Shown here piece after piece: positions 12,401 through 23,819 of a stretch of 64,000 bases of DNA. The stretch spans positions 3,390,094 through 3,454,093 of the forward strand of contig CM069595.1 of NCBI GenBank assembly GCA_035771175.1, given 5' to 3'. The notes beneath the pieces are model-generated. The model saw only the letters and a list, made by a program, of their open reading frames with translations, searched no databases and was not told the origin of the DNA. The position numbers were made by a program, and so were the translations under genes. The stretch comes from Paratinospora sagittata (Eukaryota; Streptophyta; Magnoliopsida; Ranunculales; Menispermaceae). How positions within the stretch are numbered: position 1 is the stretch's first letter; each line of letters opens with the position of its first letter.

Positions 12401-13826
12401 TTTTGTCTTTGTAAGTCTTTCGGTCGTTTCACATGATAAACGCCAAAAACGTAAGAGAGAAAAATATATATATAGATAGATAGCTGCTTTCTTTACTATA
12501 TTTATTAATTAGAAAGAAAGACGTATAACATTAAAGGGTCAAGTAGATATATATTTAATTGAATGAAAAGTAGATATATTTGTGTTTATTATTAGGGATT
12601 GAATGGTGGGCAAATTGATAATATATGTATATAGTTTGCTTCTATCACATCATTTAGGAAAAAAAACAAATGAAGCTTATGTCCCTTTCTAATTACTTCT
12701 TTTGCACCGTCCCAAAAACAGCCTCTATAGCATGAAGATAATTGGTCGGTGAATTTTTTTTTTTTTTTTTTTTCAAAGCATTAATTTTCCAAATTAATTT
12801 TGATGAATGTTGAGATTCTCGATCAGCTGCATTAATGATATTATGATATTGTGGTTGGCCTCACCTGAATGAGATAGATTGGCTATAGTTAACCATGAAA
12901 TGAGCACTCCACCGCACGTATATATACATATGAAGCCATTTATACAGTGACAGATCTATTCTTTCTACTTTAAGTGGAAGGATTTGAAAGATTAGTACTT
13001 TGTGATGATTTGAAGTATATATATACAGTAAAAATTTTTTATAGTGATATTCTATAAAGAAATAATTTTTACATAATCATAAAAAATTTTGGTCTCAACT
13101 TAAGCCAGTTATAAATAGAAATAATTTTTACATTTTAATAAATTATAATTTTTTTAGGTCCTATCTTTAATAAACTTGCTTCATAGTAATAATTAATTAT
13201 ATATTGTAAAAAAATATATTACATTAAAGGTTTAAGATGAAATAAAATATTTATCTAAAGTTGTTTGAGACAATGATTTAATGTTTTAGAGTTGTTACAA
13301 CGTCTTTGAGCTTGCGGGTACGTAGTAACTCATCAGCATAAACACCTTCTTGTTGAAGCCAAAACATATAATTATAACTTTTCAAACATGTTTAAAACTT
13401 TTAGGCATAAAACTTTTTGTACTTTCATACTGTCATCTTCGGGATTATCTCCTTTCCCTTCTTTTCTAAATGCAGCAATGATTTCTTCTTATACATGACT
13501 TGTTGCTCATTTTGAATTATACAATAATTTTTCTAAATATAACTCTTTTAAGTTATGAACTTCTCATAGTAATAAATTTAACTTGGTCCCAACAGTATGA
13601 CAATATAGAGGTTTTATTGTTTGTTCTTGTAGGAGATAATGATCCGTCTTTTTTCCTTTGGCATTAGGTTTTTTTTCTTCTTCTTTTTTCGAGAAGATAC
13701 AATGTGAGTAGTTAGTTGTATAATTACGATATTAGTATTTAGTTGGACTCTTTCCCTTTTTATATATTTTTTTGATGTTTGCAAGATATATTTTTATCTT
13801 TTTCTAGGGTACTTAGACCTTGAATA

Positions 13827-13898
13827 ACATATATTAGTGGGAAATCTAGCTATATTCATAGACATATATTAGTGGGAAATATCTAGCTATATTCATGG
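13827..13898. repeat. 35-bp imperfect tandem duplication
   Basis: The unit beginning ACATATATTAGTGGGAAAT and continuing to TATATTCAT occurs at 13827-13861 and again from 13862, with a 2-base insertion and one substitution in the second copy. Confidence 0.8.
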
Positions 13899-14939
13899 AC
13901 ATATAATCTGTATTTTTATAAGAATATACTCAAACCATTTAATTTCTTGAGGTCAACTGTTATATATGCATGCATGTGCTAGGCTGGTACTTAAAAAGTC
14001 AACAAATTTTTTCCTGACTTTTTAACTTCGATTCCTTAAGAATCAAACTTGTAAATCAACTCTATGGCACTTTTGTTTGGAATTGGAATGATTGCCTAAT
14101 CTTAGAAATTATTCTAATTGCTAGAAGGGTTAACTATAAAACACTTATTTACCTAACTTATACATCCAATCTCTATAAGTGATTTAGAGTGATTAATTAT
14201 TATGATTCTCAGAATAAAACCCTTCATATATACTTATAATTACTTCCCTATAACTTCAATTTTCTAAGACATAATATCTAAAGTTCTCCTACTGAGAAGG
14301 GGAAGCTTAGTATTGAAGGAATCGTGATCCCATGGTCCCATGGCAGCACCCATCAAGCACTTTCTTCACTAAAAAAACGAAAAAAAAAGGTTATGCCTCC
14401 TTTGACTTTCTCAATTTCATGTCAACGATGGAGATCAGATCCTATACACCCTCGGATCTTTCTCAAAAACGAGTTTCTACCATGCACTAGTGATAACAGT
14501 TGTGATCCAACGATCAATTGAACTGGTCATCCGTATGTACGATTCACCATATTGAATCATCTCGTCATGGTCAAAGGTCCATGCATTTCAAGTCTAGCAG
14601 TAGAGAGTGCCGATATAGTACTTCAGGAGTTTGGTTTGTTATCCCACTCCCCATATTTTGTGCATGTTACGTGGAAGAAATAAAAAATTATGGCCCACGC
14701 CTTTGGTGATCGTGTAGTTCAAATCTAGTTCCCTGGCAAACAGCAAATTCACACTGAATCCTGATTTTATCTCTGGACCTCTGGTTCCAAGTCACGACAT
14801 TCTCGGTCGACTTTGAAAAACAATATATAAAAAAAAAAAAAAAAAAAATTGAAGCCCTACTCCCTATGCACCATCATACTGAGATGATCTCTCGAGATTC
14901 ATGTTATTGAATCTGACCCACTAGCGTTTTATGCCTTCC

Positions 14940-15332
14940 GGGTTTTTGATCTGATTCTCACTAATTTTTATAAAATTTTATAAATATTATTAAAATTAAA
15001 ATTTTGGTTCACTTGTCCTAGTTTAACTAGTATAAGGCTCAATCAATAAATGGTGAGGTCATATTTAGATATTGGAGTTGCTGATTGGATATCATGAAAA
15101 TTTTAAAAAATTAAAATTTAAAGAAAAAGATGCCTTATAATAAAAAATACTTTTAAATTTTTATTATTATTTTAAATTTTTGGTGGTGCCTTAATTAGTA
15201 ACTTTAACATCTAAATACGGTGACCTTATTTAAACTATAAATGAGTTCCATATTTTAATTTTAATAATATTTATAAAATTTTAAAAAAAATTTGTGACAA
15301 TTAAAAAAATTGTGAAAATCAGGCAAAAGCCC
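14940..15332. mobile_element. MITE with long terminal inverted repeats upstream of BOR gene
   Basis: The left end reads GGGTTTTTGATCTGATTCTC and the right end is the inverse of GGGCTTTTGCCTGATTTTCA. The arms continue with an inverted copy of AATATTATTAAAATTAAAAT (left near 14992, right near 15260) and further matching blocks around GGTCATATTTAGAT / ATCTAAATACGGTGACC. The total is about 393 bp with no ORF. This is a non-autonomous TIR element; the GGGCTTTTGCC terminus resembles Mutator-like MITEs, but I could not identify a clear 9-bp target duplication. It lies about 0.5 kb upstream of the proposed BOR promoter. Confidence 0.65.
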
Positions 15333-15849
15333 CCTTGGAATCAGATTTTTTAAATCTAAAGTTGAAATAATTTCTTTTTCTTAGACATAGAAAATTGTAA
15401 AACGAGTGAGAGGAAGAGCAAGATAATATTAGTAATAATAAAAATGAGAAGAAAATAGAGAGCAAGGAAGCTACACTGATGCTTCCAAATATGAAGCCAG
15501 CTTGTAATGGACTGGCAACTCTCCAGTTTCAACTTGTAAGCTCTCTCTCTCTTCCCTTCTTCAAGCTTTAATAGCCAGTAAAGGAAAAAAAAAATACCCA
15601 GTATTCTGAGCCGGGCTTCTTGTATTCTACATTTTACACCTAGTTTTTGTTTATTTTCTTCTTTCTTCTTCTTCTCTTTTTTGTTTATTTGATTGCTAGC
15701 TTTCTTTCTGTTTTTTCTTTTTTTTTTCTTTAAATTTTTAGCATAAGTCGGGCACTGACAGTGGTGTTAGCTTGATTTTCTTTTGACCCACGTCCCACTC
15801 TGTAGTCTGCATCAAATCTACAGTCTCTCCTTGTCAAACCTTTTCAAGC

Positions 15850-15857
15850 TTATATAT
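15850..15857 (+). promoter_or_regulatory. Putative TATA box of the BOR1-like gene
   Basis: TTATATAT sits in a pyrimidine-rich context. A start of transcription 25-35 bases downstream (near 15885) would give a 5' leader of about 540 nt before splicing. This is inference; no transcript evidence is available. Confidence 0.4.
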
Positions 15858-16103
15858 TTTCATCTTCCTCTAAGCTCATCTTGTGTATTATCCATCATCC
15901 TCTGCAATCACTTTCTGCTTCACATTGTCTGGTGGAACAAGTTCAGAGCAAGCAAAAGGGTCAAATTGTTCTAGTTGAATCACCTCATTGGTCTGTTACT
16001 GTTGAAATTTGATTTCTTGCTTCTTTTTGTGTGTACAAATCTTGGTTTATATCATCAGTTTTAAAAGCAAGTACAAAAGTCTTCCTTCCTTTGTGGCTGA
16101 ATC

Positions 16104-16109
16104 ATGTAA
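16104..16109 (+). promoter_or_regulatory. AUG-stop minimal uORF (ATGTAA), upstream copy
   Basis: ATGTAA is the first ATG after the proposed transcription start, 321 nt upstream of the main ATG. AUG-stop uORFs are the known boron-responsive ribosome-stalling element in the leader of Arabidopsis NIP5;1, and BOR1 translation is also repressed by high boron through its 5' UTR uORFs. Here the element is seen in sequence. That it is retained in the mature leader and is functional is inferred. Confidence 0.5.
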
Positions 16110-16126
16110 TTCATCCTTTTTCTTTG

Positions 16127-16204
16127 ATGTTAATGGTCCTAAATTTGTGGGAAAATTTTGATTTTCTCCATCTGGGCGTTGTAATCTTTTGTGAATCTTC
16201 TTGA
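16127..16204 (+). promoter_or_regulatory. 25-codon uORF in BOR1-like leader
   Basis: ATG at 16127 (with a second in-frame ATG at 16133) opens a 25-codon frame ending TGA at 16202-16204. It lies between the two ATGTAA elements. No conserved peptide is recognised. A 4-codon uORF (16306-16317) is also present just before the coding start. Confidence 0.4.
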
Positions 16205-16267
16205 ATCACAACTTTTTTTTTCCTTTCCTTTCCAAGTATTAAGAACTACTGTTCCTTGTTCTTTACC

Positions 16268-16273
16268 ATGTAA
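16268..16273 (+). promoter_or_regulatory. AUG-stop minimal uORF (ATGTAA), downstream copy
   Basis: Second ATGTAA, 157 nt upstream of the BOR1-like start codon. See the upstream copy for the rationale. A 5' UTR intron between the two, or spanning either, cannot be excluded without transcript data. Confidence 0.5.
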
Positions 16274-16424
16274 TTTATCTGGGCATCACACTTCCAATAC
16301 CACCAATGCAAAGCTGATCTGTTGTAATTACTATAGCCCAAAATAAGTAGTAATTTGTATATTTTAGTACCCCCATTCTCTCTCTAAGCCACAAAAAAGC
16401 AGGAAACCCAATTGATTCAATACC

Positions 16425-16560
16425 ATGGAGGAGACCTTTGTACCATTTCAAGGAATCAAGAATGACATAAGGGCAAGGTTGATGTGCTACAAGCAAGATT
16501 GGACTGGTGGTTTTAATGCAGGCTTCAGGTATGCATTTTGGGTTGTTCATACCAATACGC

Positions 16561-16591
<31 letters not shown>

Positions 16592-19500
16592 CTTACTGTT
16601 ATTGTAGCAATGGGTGGTCCAGGAGCCTTTGCATTTTTTGCTTTTTCTGAATATACCAATTAGATGTTTTTTCCCTTTTGGTGATGTTAATGCCATGACA
16701 TCTTAATTGTTTTCAGGATTTTGGCTCCAACAACATATATATTTTTTGCTTCTGCTATTCCTGTCATTTCATTTGGTGAACAATTGGAGAGAAATACTGG
16801 TAAGTGAATCAAATTTACACTCCTTTTGTTAATTGCAGAGAAAAAAAGAATTATTAATAGTTAAATTTTAAAAGCATACTTTTTCTCATGATTTTGGAGA
16901 AAAATAAATCCTTGTAGAGTATATTATGTATAAAATTTGCAACTTTTTTTATGATGATCCATATAATTCATTTGGTACTGGCAGATGGGGTTCTTACTGC
17001 TGTTCAAACATTAGCATCTACTGCACTTTGTGGGATCATACACTCAATCATTGGAGGTCAGCCTTTGCTGATTCTTGGAGTTGCAGAGCCCACTGTACTA
17101 ATGTACACTTTCATGTTTAATTTTGCTAAAGACCGACCCGATTTGGGACCCAAGCTATTTCTAGCTTGGACTGGATGGTATGTTATTTCGTGCCTTAGAA
17201 TTATTTCTTTGCCATCTCAAAATCATTGGTATTTTGTTTTCGATTTTTCTTTGTTGCAAGTAGAATTCTCATGGTTATTTGGATGTGCAGGGTCTGTGTT
17301 TGGACTGCAATCTTACTGTTCTTACTGGCTGTCTTAGGCGCTTGCTCCATTATCAACAGGTTTACTCGTGTGGCCGGAGAACTATTTGGCTTGCTCATTG
17401 CTATGCTTTTCATGCAGCAAGCTATCAAAGTATGAATTATAGTAGTAGTAGTTGACTTATTTTTGCTTCTATTTGCCACCTATAAAATTTAAATTTGAGC
17501 TAGAATATGTTTATCTTAATTCTCCTTTAATGATTCCTTTCCTGAATCAAGCTTTAATTTTTAGCTAGTCTATGAATAATAATATTTTGTTCAATTTCTA
17601 GGGAATTATTGATGAGTTTCGCATTCCAGAAAGAGAAAATACTAAGTTAACAGAGTTCTTGCCTTCATGGAGGTTTGCAAATGGGATGTTTGCTTTAGTT
17701 CTCTCTTTTGGCCTTCTGCTCACAGCATTACGAAGTCGAAAAGCACGGTCATGGCGTTATGGATCAGGTAAGTATTACTATTGAAATGTAAAATATAGAT
17801 GAAAAACTTTAGCATAGTTATTTATCTATTCATGTTCTCTATACATGCAAGTCGCAATTAACTTAGCTCTACTAGGCTTATTTTTCCAAAGGACATGTTA
17901 TCTCTACCCTTTCACTTGTGAAAATGTTCATGTTCATCTTGAAAACTTAAATTTTACTCCTTTTGCAGGCTGGCTTCGAGGCTTTATTGCAGATTATGGT
18001 GTGCCATTGATGGTGCTAGTCTGGACCGGTGTCTCATACATACCGGCCAGCAATGTTCCACATGGAATTCCTCGTCGCCTCTTCAGCCCAAATCCATGGT
18101 CACCCGGTGCCTATGAGAATTGGACTGTGATTAAGGCATGTTTCAATGCGCACTTTTTAGGCTAATGCTTGGACTATATGCCATTAGTTTATTAACAACC
18201 ACAGTTATGATTAAATACTTTATATTTAAAATGACAGGACATGCTCGACGTGCCCATTCTTTATATATTTGGAGCTTTCATTCCAGCAACCATGATTGCA
18301 GTGCTTTATTATTTCGATCACAGTGTAGCATCTCAACTTGCACAGCAGAAAGAGTTTAATTTGAGAAAGCCTCCTTCTTTCAATTATGATTTGCTTCTCT
18401 TAGGATTCTTGGTATACAAAATCTTTTTTTTTTTTTTCATTCGGGGTTTGGTTGAACTTTGTTTAGCTAGTTGATCATACTATATTTTCTGATTCTTGCC
18501 TTTGGTGGCAGACCATACTGTGTGGTCTTATTGGAATCCCGCCATCAAATGGTGTTATCCCACAATCTCCAATGCATACAAAGAGTCTAGCTACTCTTAA
18601 GCACCAGGTAAGCCATTGAGGCCCTAAGCATCACTGCCAGAGCTTCTTAGATCATCTTTACAATCGGACTGCCTCACTTAATAAAGGAAGTTTTCTTTTT
18701 TTATCAAAACATCTTCTTCTTTTTTTGTGCAGTTGCTTCGTAACCGTCTTGTGGCCACAGCACACAAAAGTATGGGTAAGAACGCTAGCTTGGGACAAGT
18801 GTATGGAAATATGCAAGAAGTTTATCATCAGATGCAGACTCCATTAATCTACCAGGAGCCTTCAGCTCGAGTACGAAAGCTATTTGTTGGTTTTGATATC
18901 TATATGGAACACAAAGTTGATATTATCTTTACTTTTGAAAACCTTAATAATTTGGAAAAGTCGCTCATTACGCAGTGCCCTTTAAACTCAAAACTGAAGG
19001 AATTCCAACTCAGTTCAGTATTAACTTGGGTTTTTGAGAAATCCTTCTCTTTTGCATGGTTTGTTTCATGTTAATCTAGTGTCAGATTTTTATAGCTTTG
19101 TCTTTCAATTGGAGTTGATGCAAACTTGTCTAAAAATTGGATTTTACATGAACAGGGACTGAAGGAATTGAAAGAAACAACTATTCAAATGGCTTCAAGC
19201 ATGGGAAATATTGATGCCCCGGTTGATGAGACGGTATTTGATGTTGAAAAGGAAATTGATGATCTTTTGCCTGTTGAGGTCAAAGAGCAGCGCGTTAGCA
19301 ACTTGCTTCAAGCCGCAATGGTTGGAGGCTGTGTTGCAGCCATGCCTATTCTTAAGATGATCCCAACATCAGTGCTTTGGGGCTATTTCGCCTTTATGGC
19401 CATTGAAAGCTTACCTGGCAACCAGTTTTGGGAGAGGTTGCTATTGCTTTTCACTGCTCCTAGTAGAAGATACAAGTAAATCTCTTAACTTTGTCTTCTA

Positions 19501-20743
19501 TATTCACAACCTTGCATAGGTTTTTAGTAACTTGGTTTCTTAAGTAAACATCTTATTTATTTATTTTAATTGCAGAGTGCTTGAGGATTATCATGCTACT
19601 TTTGTGGAAACTGTGCCTTTCAAGACAATAGCAGTTTTTACTATTTTTCAGACAAGTTACTTGTTCATATGCTTTGGGATTACATGGATTCCAATTGCTG
19701 GGGTTCTCTTCCCCTTGTTGATCATGCTATTGGTTCCTTTGAGACAATACCTCCTACCCAAGTTTTTCAAGGGGGCACACCTTCAAGATTTAGATGCTGC
19801 AGAATATGAAGAGGCACCCGCTGTACCATTCAACCTTGCCTGCGTAAGTTTAACTAAAATTACGTGTGTGTGTGTGTGTGATTGTTTTTTATTTGTGTTG
19901 GGACATTTTTATGTATACTTCCAACTCAATTCAATCTAAACTAACTCACAAAGCATTTTCTCAACTACATGAATTTGCTTCCTCGACTCTACTCCATCAA
20001 GAACTAAATCTACAATTAAGTTAACAATAATTATATTTTTTTTAATTATCTCTATTTATGTTTCATTTTAAGCCTTGCTTTTCCTCTATAATTATTTTTA
20101 ATTTTCTATACACCACTTTTTTTTTCCAACTACTGCATCAAATAATCTTCAATTGTATGTGTGCCCAAATCATTTTTATGTTCTTTATCATTGAGGCTAC
20201 TCCTAACATTTCTCAAATATGTTTATTTCTAATTTTATTTGTGTTTTTATGTGTACTTCATTTCATGTTTCAAAATACCCTTTTTATGATTATCCAATCC
20301 TAGGAGACAAAAAAGTACTCTACAAAGAAGCAAGACACCATCTTCTATTCCCATGTTTTATGTTGATGTTATTAGTATAATGCTCAATTCAGCCCACATT
20401 CCTTGTGCCTCTGGTGTGCTCTTAGCAGGAAGCAGAGGCAGGTTCAAGAGCTTCATATCCTGAGGACGGGGATATTCTAGACGGGATATTCACCCGGAGT
20501 AGGGGTGAGATTCGCCGCACTTGCAGTCCCAAGATAACGAGCTCCACAACAACACCCGCTAGAGATCCGAAAAGCTTTCATAGCCCTAGATGCTCTTCTG
20601 ACAAACCATACAGTCCTCGTATAGGTGAACTACGAGTTGAGCGAAGTCCTCAGCTGGGTGGACGAGGTCCCCAAAGCCCAAGGACCTCAGAAGCAAGACC
20701 ATCTAAGTTGGGAAAGAATAGCCAAGATTCACCGTCGAATTAA
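16425..20743 (+). CDS. BOR1: Borate exporter, BOR1-type (SLC4-like anion transporter)
   Basis: Complete 12-exon gene encoding 720 aa (AtBOR1 has 704). Exons: 16425-16528, 16717-16799, 16985-17177, 17291-17429, 17602-17767, 17969-18135, 18238-18411, 18512-18607, 18733-18870, 19156-19475, 19576-19843, 20429-20743. All junctions are in phase and GT-AG, except intron 6, which is GC-AG (AAG|GCATGT at 18136). The product is a plasma-membrane borate efflux carrier for xylem loading and root boron transport. Family hallmarks are METFVPF-like start, [60 protein letters not shown] and [12 protein letters not shown], with multiple membrane segments. The cytosolic loop keeps Tyr398 (YGNM) and Tyr405 (YHQM), sorting signals in AtBOR1, but the position equal to Tyr373 is His (ATLKHQ). 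A hydrophilic Ser/Pro/Arg-rich tail follows [12 protein letters not shown]. The orthology is strong; BOR1 versus its close paralogue BOR2 cannot be settled here. Confidence 0.95.
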
Positions 20744-21974
20744 CAAGTTGTTTGGTTAGTTCATGTAATTTCTGTTGGGAGTTATATGATACTTCCAAAT
20801 GTAATTTGACTAGTGTGGTTTCAAGTTAAGTGTTCACTATATTTTCTTGTTCAGAAAAAGGGTCTTTGCACTGGTGGTGGTGGTTTATTGTTTTTGTTTT
20901 TTCGTTTTTTTGGTGGTATGAGCTGACATTATGGTCCTCTGCCTTCTTCTGTATCTGTAACAGCTTGTAATCATAACGTTCAAGAAATAATACTAAAGTA
21001 ATTTTGTATTGTATCTTTCTTTATTTTTTTCTTTCTCTTTTTTATTTTTATTTTTTATTTTTTATGATTAAAAAGCTGTTATTAACATATTAAATCAAAA
21101 CAATTCAGTCGGCCAGTCAGTTGGAGAAGATTTATGGCAAGGGAGATTATCCTCACCAAGATTAGCTATTTGACTTTGTGTCTGTTGTTAGAAATGTGTG
21201 GACCTAAAATAATTGTTCCAAATCTAATATGGACAAATTTATCTCATAAAATATTAATTAAGATCTAGGTCCATCTAGTAAGTGACTTCAGAGCGTATGG
21301 TTCATTTAAGAGATGACATATATGTTAAAGTAAAGCATTCATGCATAGTGCTCATGCGTCGCGCATGGTTCCTCGAGATGATGGCAAAAAGTAATCTAAG
21401 ATAGATTGTACAGTTTGTTGGACAGACTTAGATCTCAATGTGATGAACTTACTATTATCATGTGGATTCAAAGTCAGAAGTCTGTGGTACAATTTCAGAT
21501 AAAAACTAAGCTCAAACTATATCCTGAATGAAGAGCCAATATGGTCAAGAATGGCAGATATCTATAAACTTTACGCACAAGTGCTCCAGTAACTTACCTG
21601 CACCAGCTGAATAGAAAGGAAAAAGGCCTAGAATACTTCAAAAAAATAAATAAATAAAGATACCCAGATGGTAAAAATTGTTTTAGGAACCATATCAGCA
21701 AAAGCACAGTACTGATTGAGAGCACATAATGTCTTACATGCTCCTGTAATTGTGCAAGACTATCATGCAAAAGTTGCAAACTCTTGGACCCATATTTCTA
21801 GACCATAAAGCAAATTCCAGAAATTGCATCTTTCTGGCTTATGTTAATCCCCGTGGCAATCCTCTCACCAGAAGGCAATAAGGATGTCAACATTCAGTGA
21901 ACTTTCAAGCAATTTATCATGAGAGCCAAAGGAACCCAAAAAGGGATTATTGCGACTGTTTCAGAAGGAAAAGA
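20744..21974. other. BOR1-like 3' flank, gene-empty
   Basis: The first 250 bases, ending near the T-rich run at 21010-21060, are the likely 3' UTR (AATAATACT signals near 20988). The remaining sequence to 21.97 kb shows no gene or bounded element. Confidence 0.4.
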
Positions 21975-23318
21975 AATGATGACTTGCTTATATTATCTCT
22001 CTCTTAAAAGTGCCATCAGGTGTTGCGAAGACCGTCGAGAAGAAAATGAAAGCATTCTTGTGGAAAGGGGTTGACAAGAGTAAGGGTTCCATTTGATTAG
22101 TTGGAAGATGGTCCAATCGCCTGTGAATAAGGATTGGAAACATCATGATAAGAAATAGGACGCTTTGTGCTAAGTGGTTGTGGAGACTGCTCAAAGATCA
22201 TCAATCTTATTGGACAAGGGTTATCACAAGTAAATATGGTCCAATTGACTTGGGCAGAAGAATTGTCCCCTATCATCATAATCACATTTAGAAGCCCATG
22301 AATTTTTATTACATCATTGCTTCTCGATTTCATGCCGTACTTGCATCTGATTGTGGGGGATGGTTCATTATTCTGCTTTTGGGAGGACCGGTGGTTATGT
22401 GATCTTCCTTTAGCAAAAATTTTCCATAGATTTTACCATATTTCAACCTATCCAAATTATAACATCTCCCATTTCATTTCAAACACAGATAATCAAAATG
22501 TTATTCAACGAAATTTCTTTCTTTCTGTGTCCCTTTTTGTTGGTCAACAAGTTGAACTCAACTCTCTGGTCTCTTTGGTTAGCTTGGTTCGCTTGTCCCT
22601 TGGGCAAGATAGGTACTCATGGCCTCTTCATCCTTCTGGATCATTCTCTTGTAAATCCTTATTCCATTTCTTAATTGATGATATTACCCTGCCTCCTGTC
22701 GACCTAGCACCCTCTTTATGGAAAGCTTGTGTACCTTCTAAAATTAAAGTGTTTAGATGAATTTTGACCCATAATAAGCTTAATATTGGTGATGTCCTCC
22801 AACGAAGATTTCCATTCATCACTCTTCTTTCTCATGGATGCCCATCATTGTGCTTACGGGATGCGGAGTCATCGGATCACTTATTTTTTAGATGTTCTTT
22901 TTCTTCCATGCTATGGAAGGAATGGCATGGGAGATTAGGTAACTAGTTTATGGTCCCCAATTCAGGTGCCTTGGAGAATGCCCATGGGCTGCAAGGCGAT
23001 GGAGTGAAGATAATGAGAGTTGCTTCGTTGGTAACATTATAGATAATTTGGTTGGAGCAAAATAGGCGTGTCGTTGAGGATGTTTCTAAGGATAGTGAGA
23101 GTCTTTGGAACGGCATTCTTGTAACAACTTCTTAACTTGCTGCTTTTAACCTTTGTAGGGGTACTCCATCAGTGATCGGATCGGAAACTGGGGTCTTGTT
23201 TGTATGGCTTTTGATTCTTGTATTGTTATTTTGCTGTTTGGCTGTTTTGCTGCCTTGTATTTGAGTACTCCTGGTACTCTTTGATTATCGATATATATGA
23301 TGTTTACTCTCAAAAAAA
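21975..23318 (+). mobile_element. LINE retrotransposon, 5'-truncated and decayed 3' fragment
   Basis: Broken reading frames match the C-terminal end of plant LINE (L1/RTE-like) ORF2. The end of the reverse-transcriptase region is recognisable near 21990-22280 (VPSGVAKTVEKKMKAFLW, then TLCAKWLWRLL). The zf-RVT zinc-binding domain follows: VGDGSLFCFWEDRWLCDLPL near 22350, YSWPLHPSGSFSCKSLF near 22612 and KACVPSKIKVF near 22720. After a stop comes THNKLNIGDVLQRR...CLRDAESSDHLFF at 22770-22900. Stop codons and frameshifts make it non-functional. The copy ends in an A-rich tail near 23311-23318. The 5' boundary is approximate. Target duplications were not identified. Confidence 0.85.
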
Positions 23319-23819
23319 ATATTATTATCACATATATGTACATATAAATGTGTTTTAAGAAAGGGAGAAAAAAAATTGTGTTTGGAGAAATGGGTCCCTG
23401 AATTCTGTAGTAATTTTCACGCCATTGACTTGGGTTCTTAGTGGGAACATTGGACTATTATTTCAGTAGTCTTCTTCCTAATAATTTGAAGGATCAATGT
23501 TCTTCCTTTTGAAATATGTGTCTGATCTCAGTGGAAGCTTTTTGACGATTAGTAAACATCACTCGATCTGAAGAAGACAACAAGGCAGTTTTAGCTGCTG
23601 AAGGATCTTTGACCTAAAATAAATAAAAAACTGCTGAAGGATATTATCAACCAAAGAAATTTGAGAATTCCAACTGGAAGAACTTACTTTTCTATCACTG
23701 CCATATGTTTAGTCCACCATGAACAGGACCTTCGTCTTTATACTTATGCAGTAGCTCATTTTTTTTATGTGAACCGTTCATGTTATTTTCAAAGCAAAGA
23801 TGATATGCTTGCTCCAAAT

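Larger units (their letters stand above)
7867..14939. other. Gene-empty AT-rich stretch
   Basis: About 7 kb without a supportable gene. It holds a trinucleotide palindrome (AAT)n(ATT)n near 8621-8656, (TTA)n near 9970-9992, the two small tandem duplications listed separately, and long homopolymer runs (T near 12757-12776, A near 14828-14848). A good TATA-like CTATATAAATA at about 10640 is followed by a 33-codon hydrophobic ORF at 10711. I cannot tie it to any family. Confidence 0.45.

Noticed and set aside
18136..18139. Alternative GT donor 4 nt downstream in BOR1-like intron 6
   Set aside because: Use of it would shift the frame before the conserved MLDVP segment.
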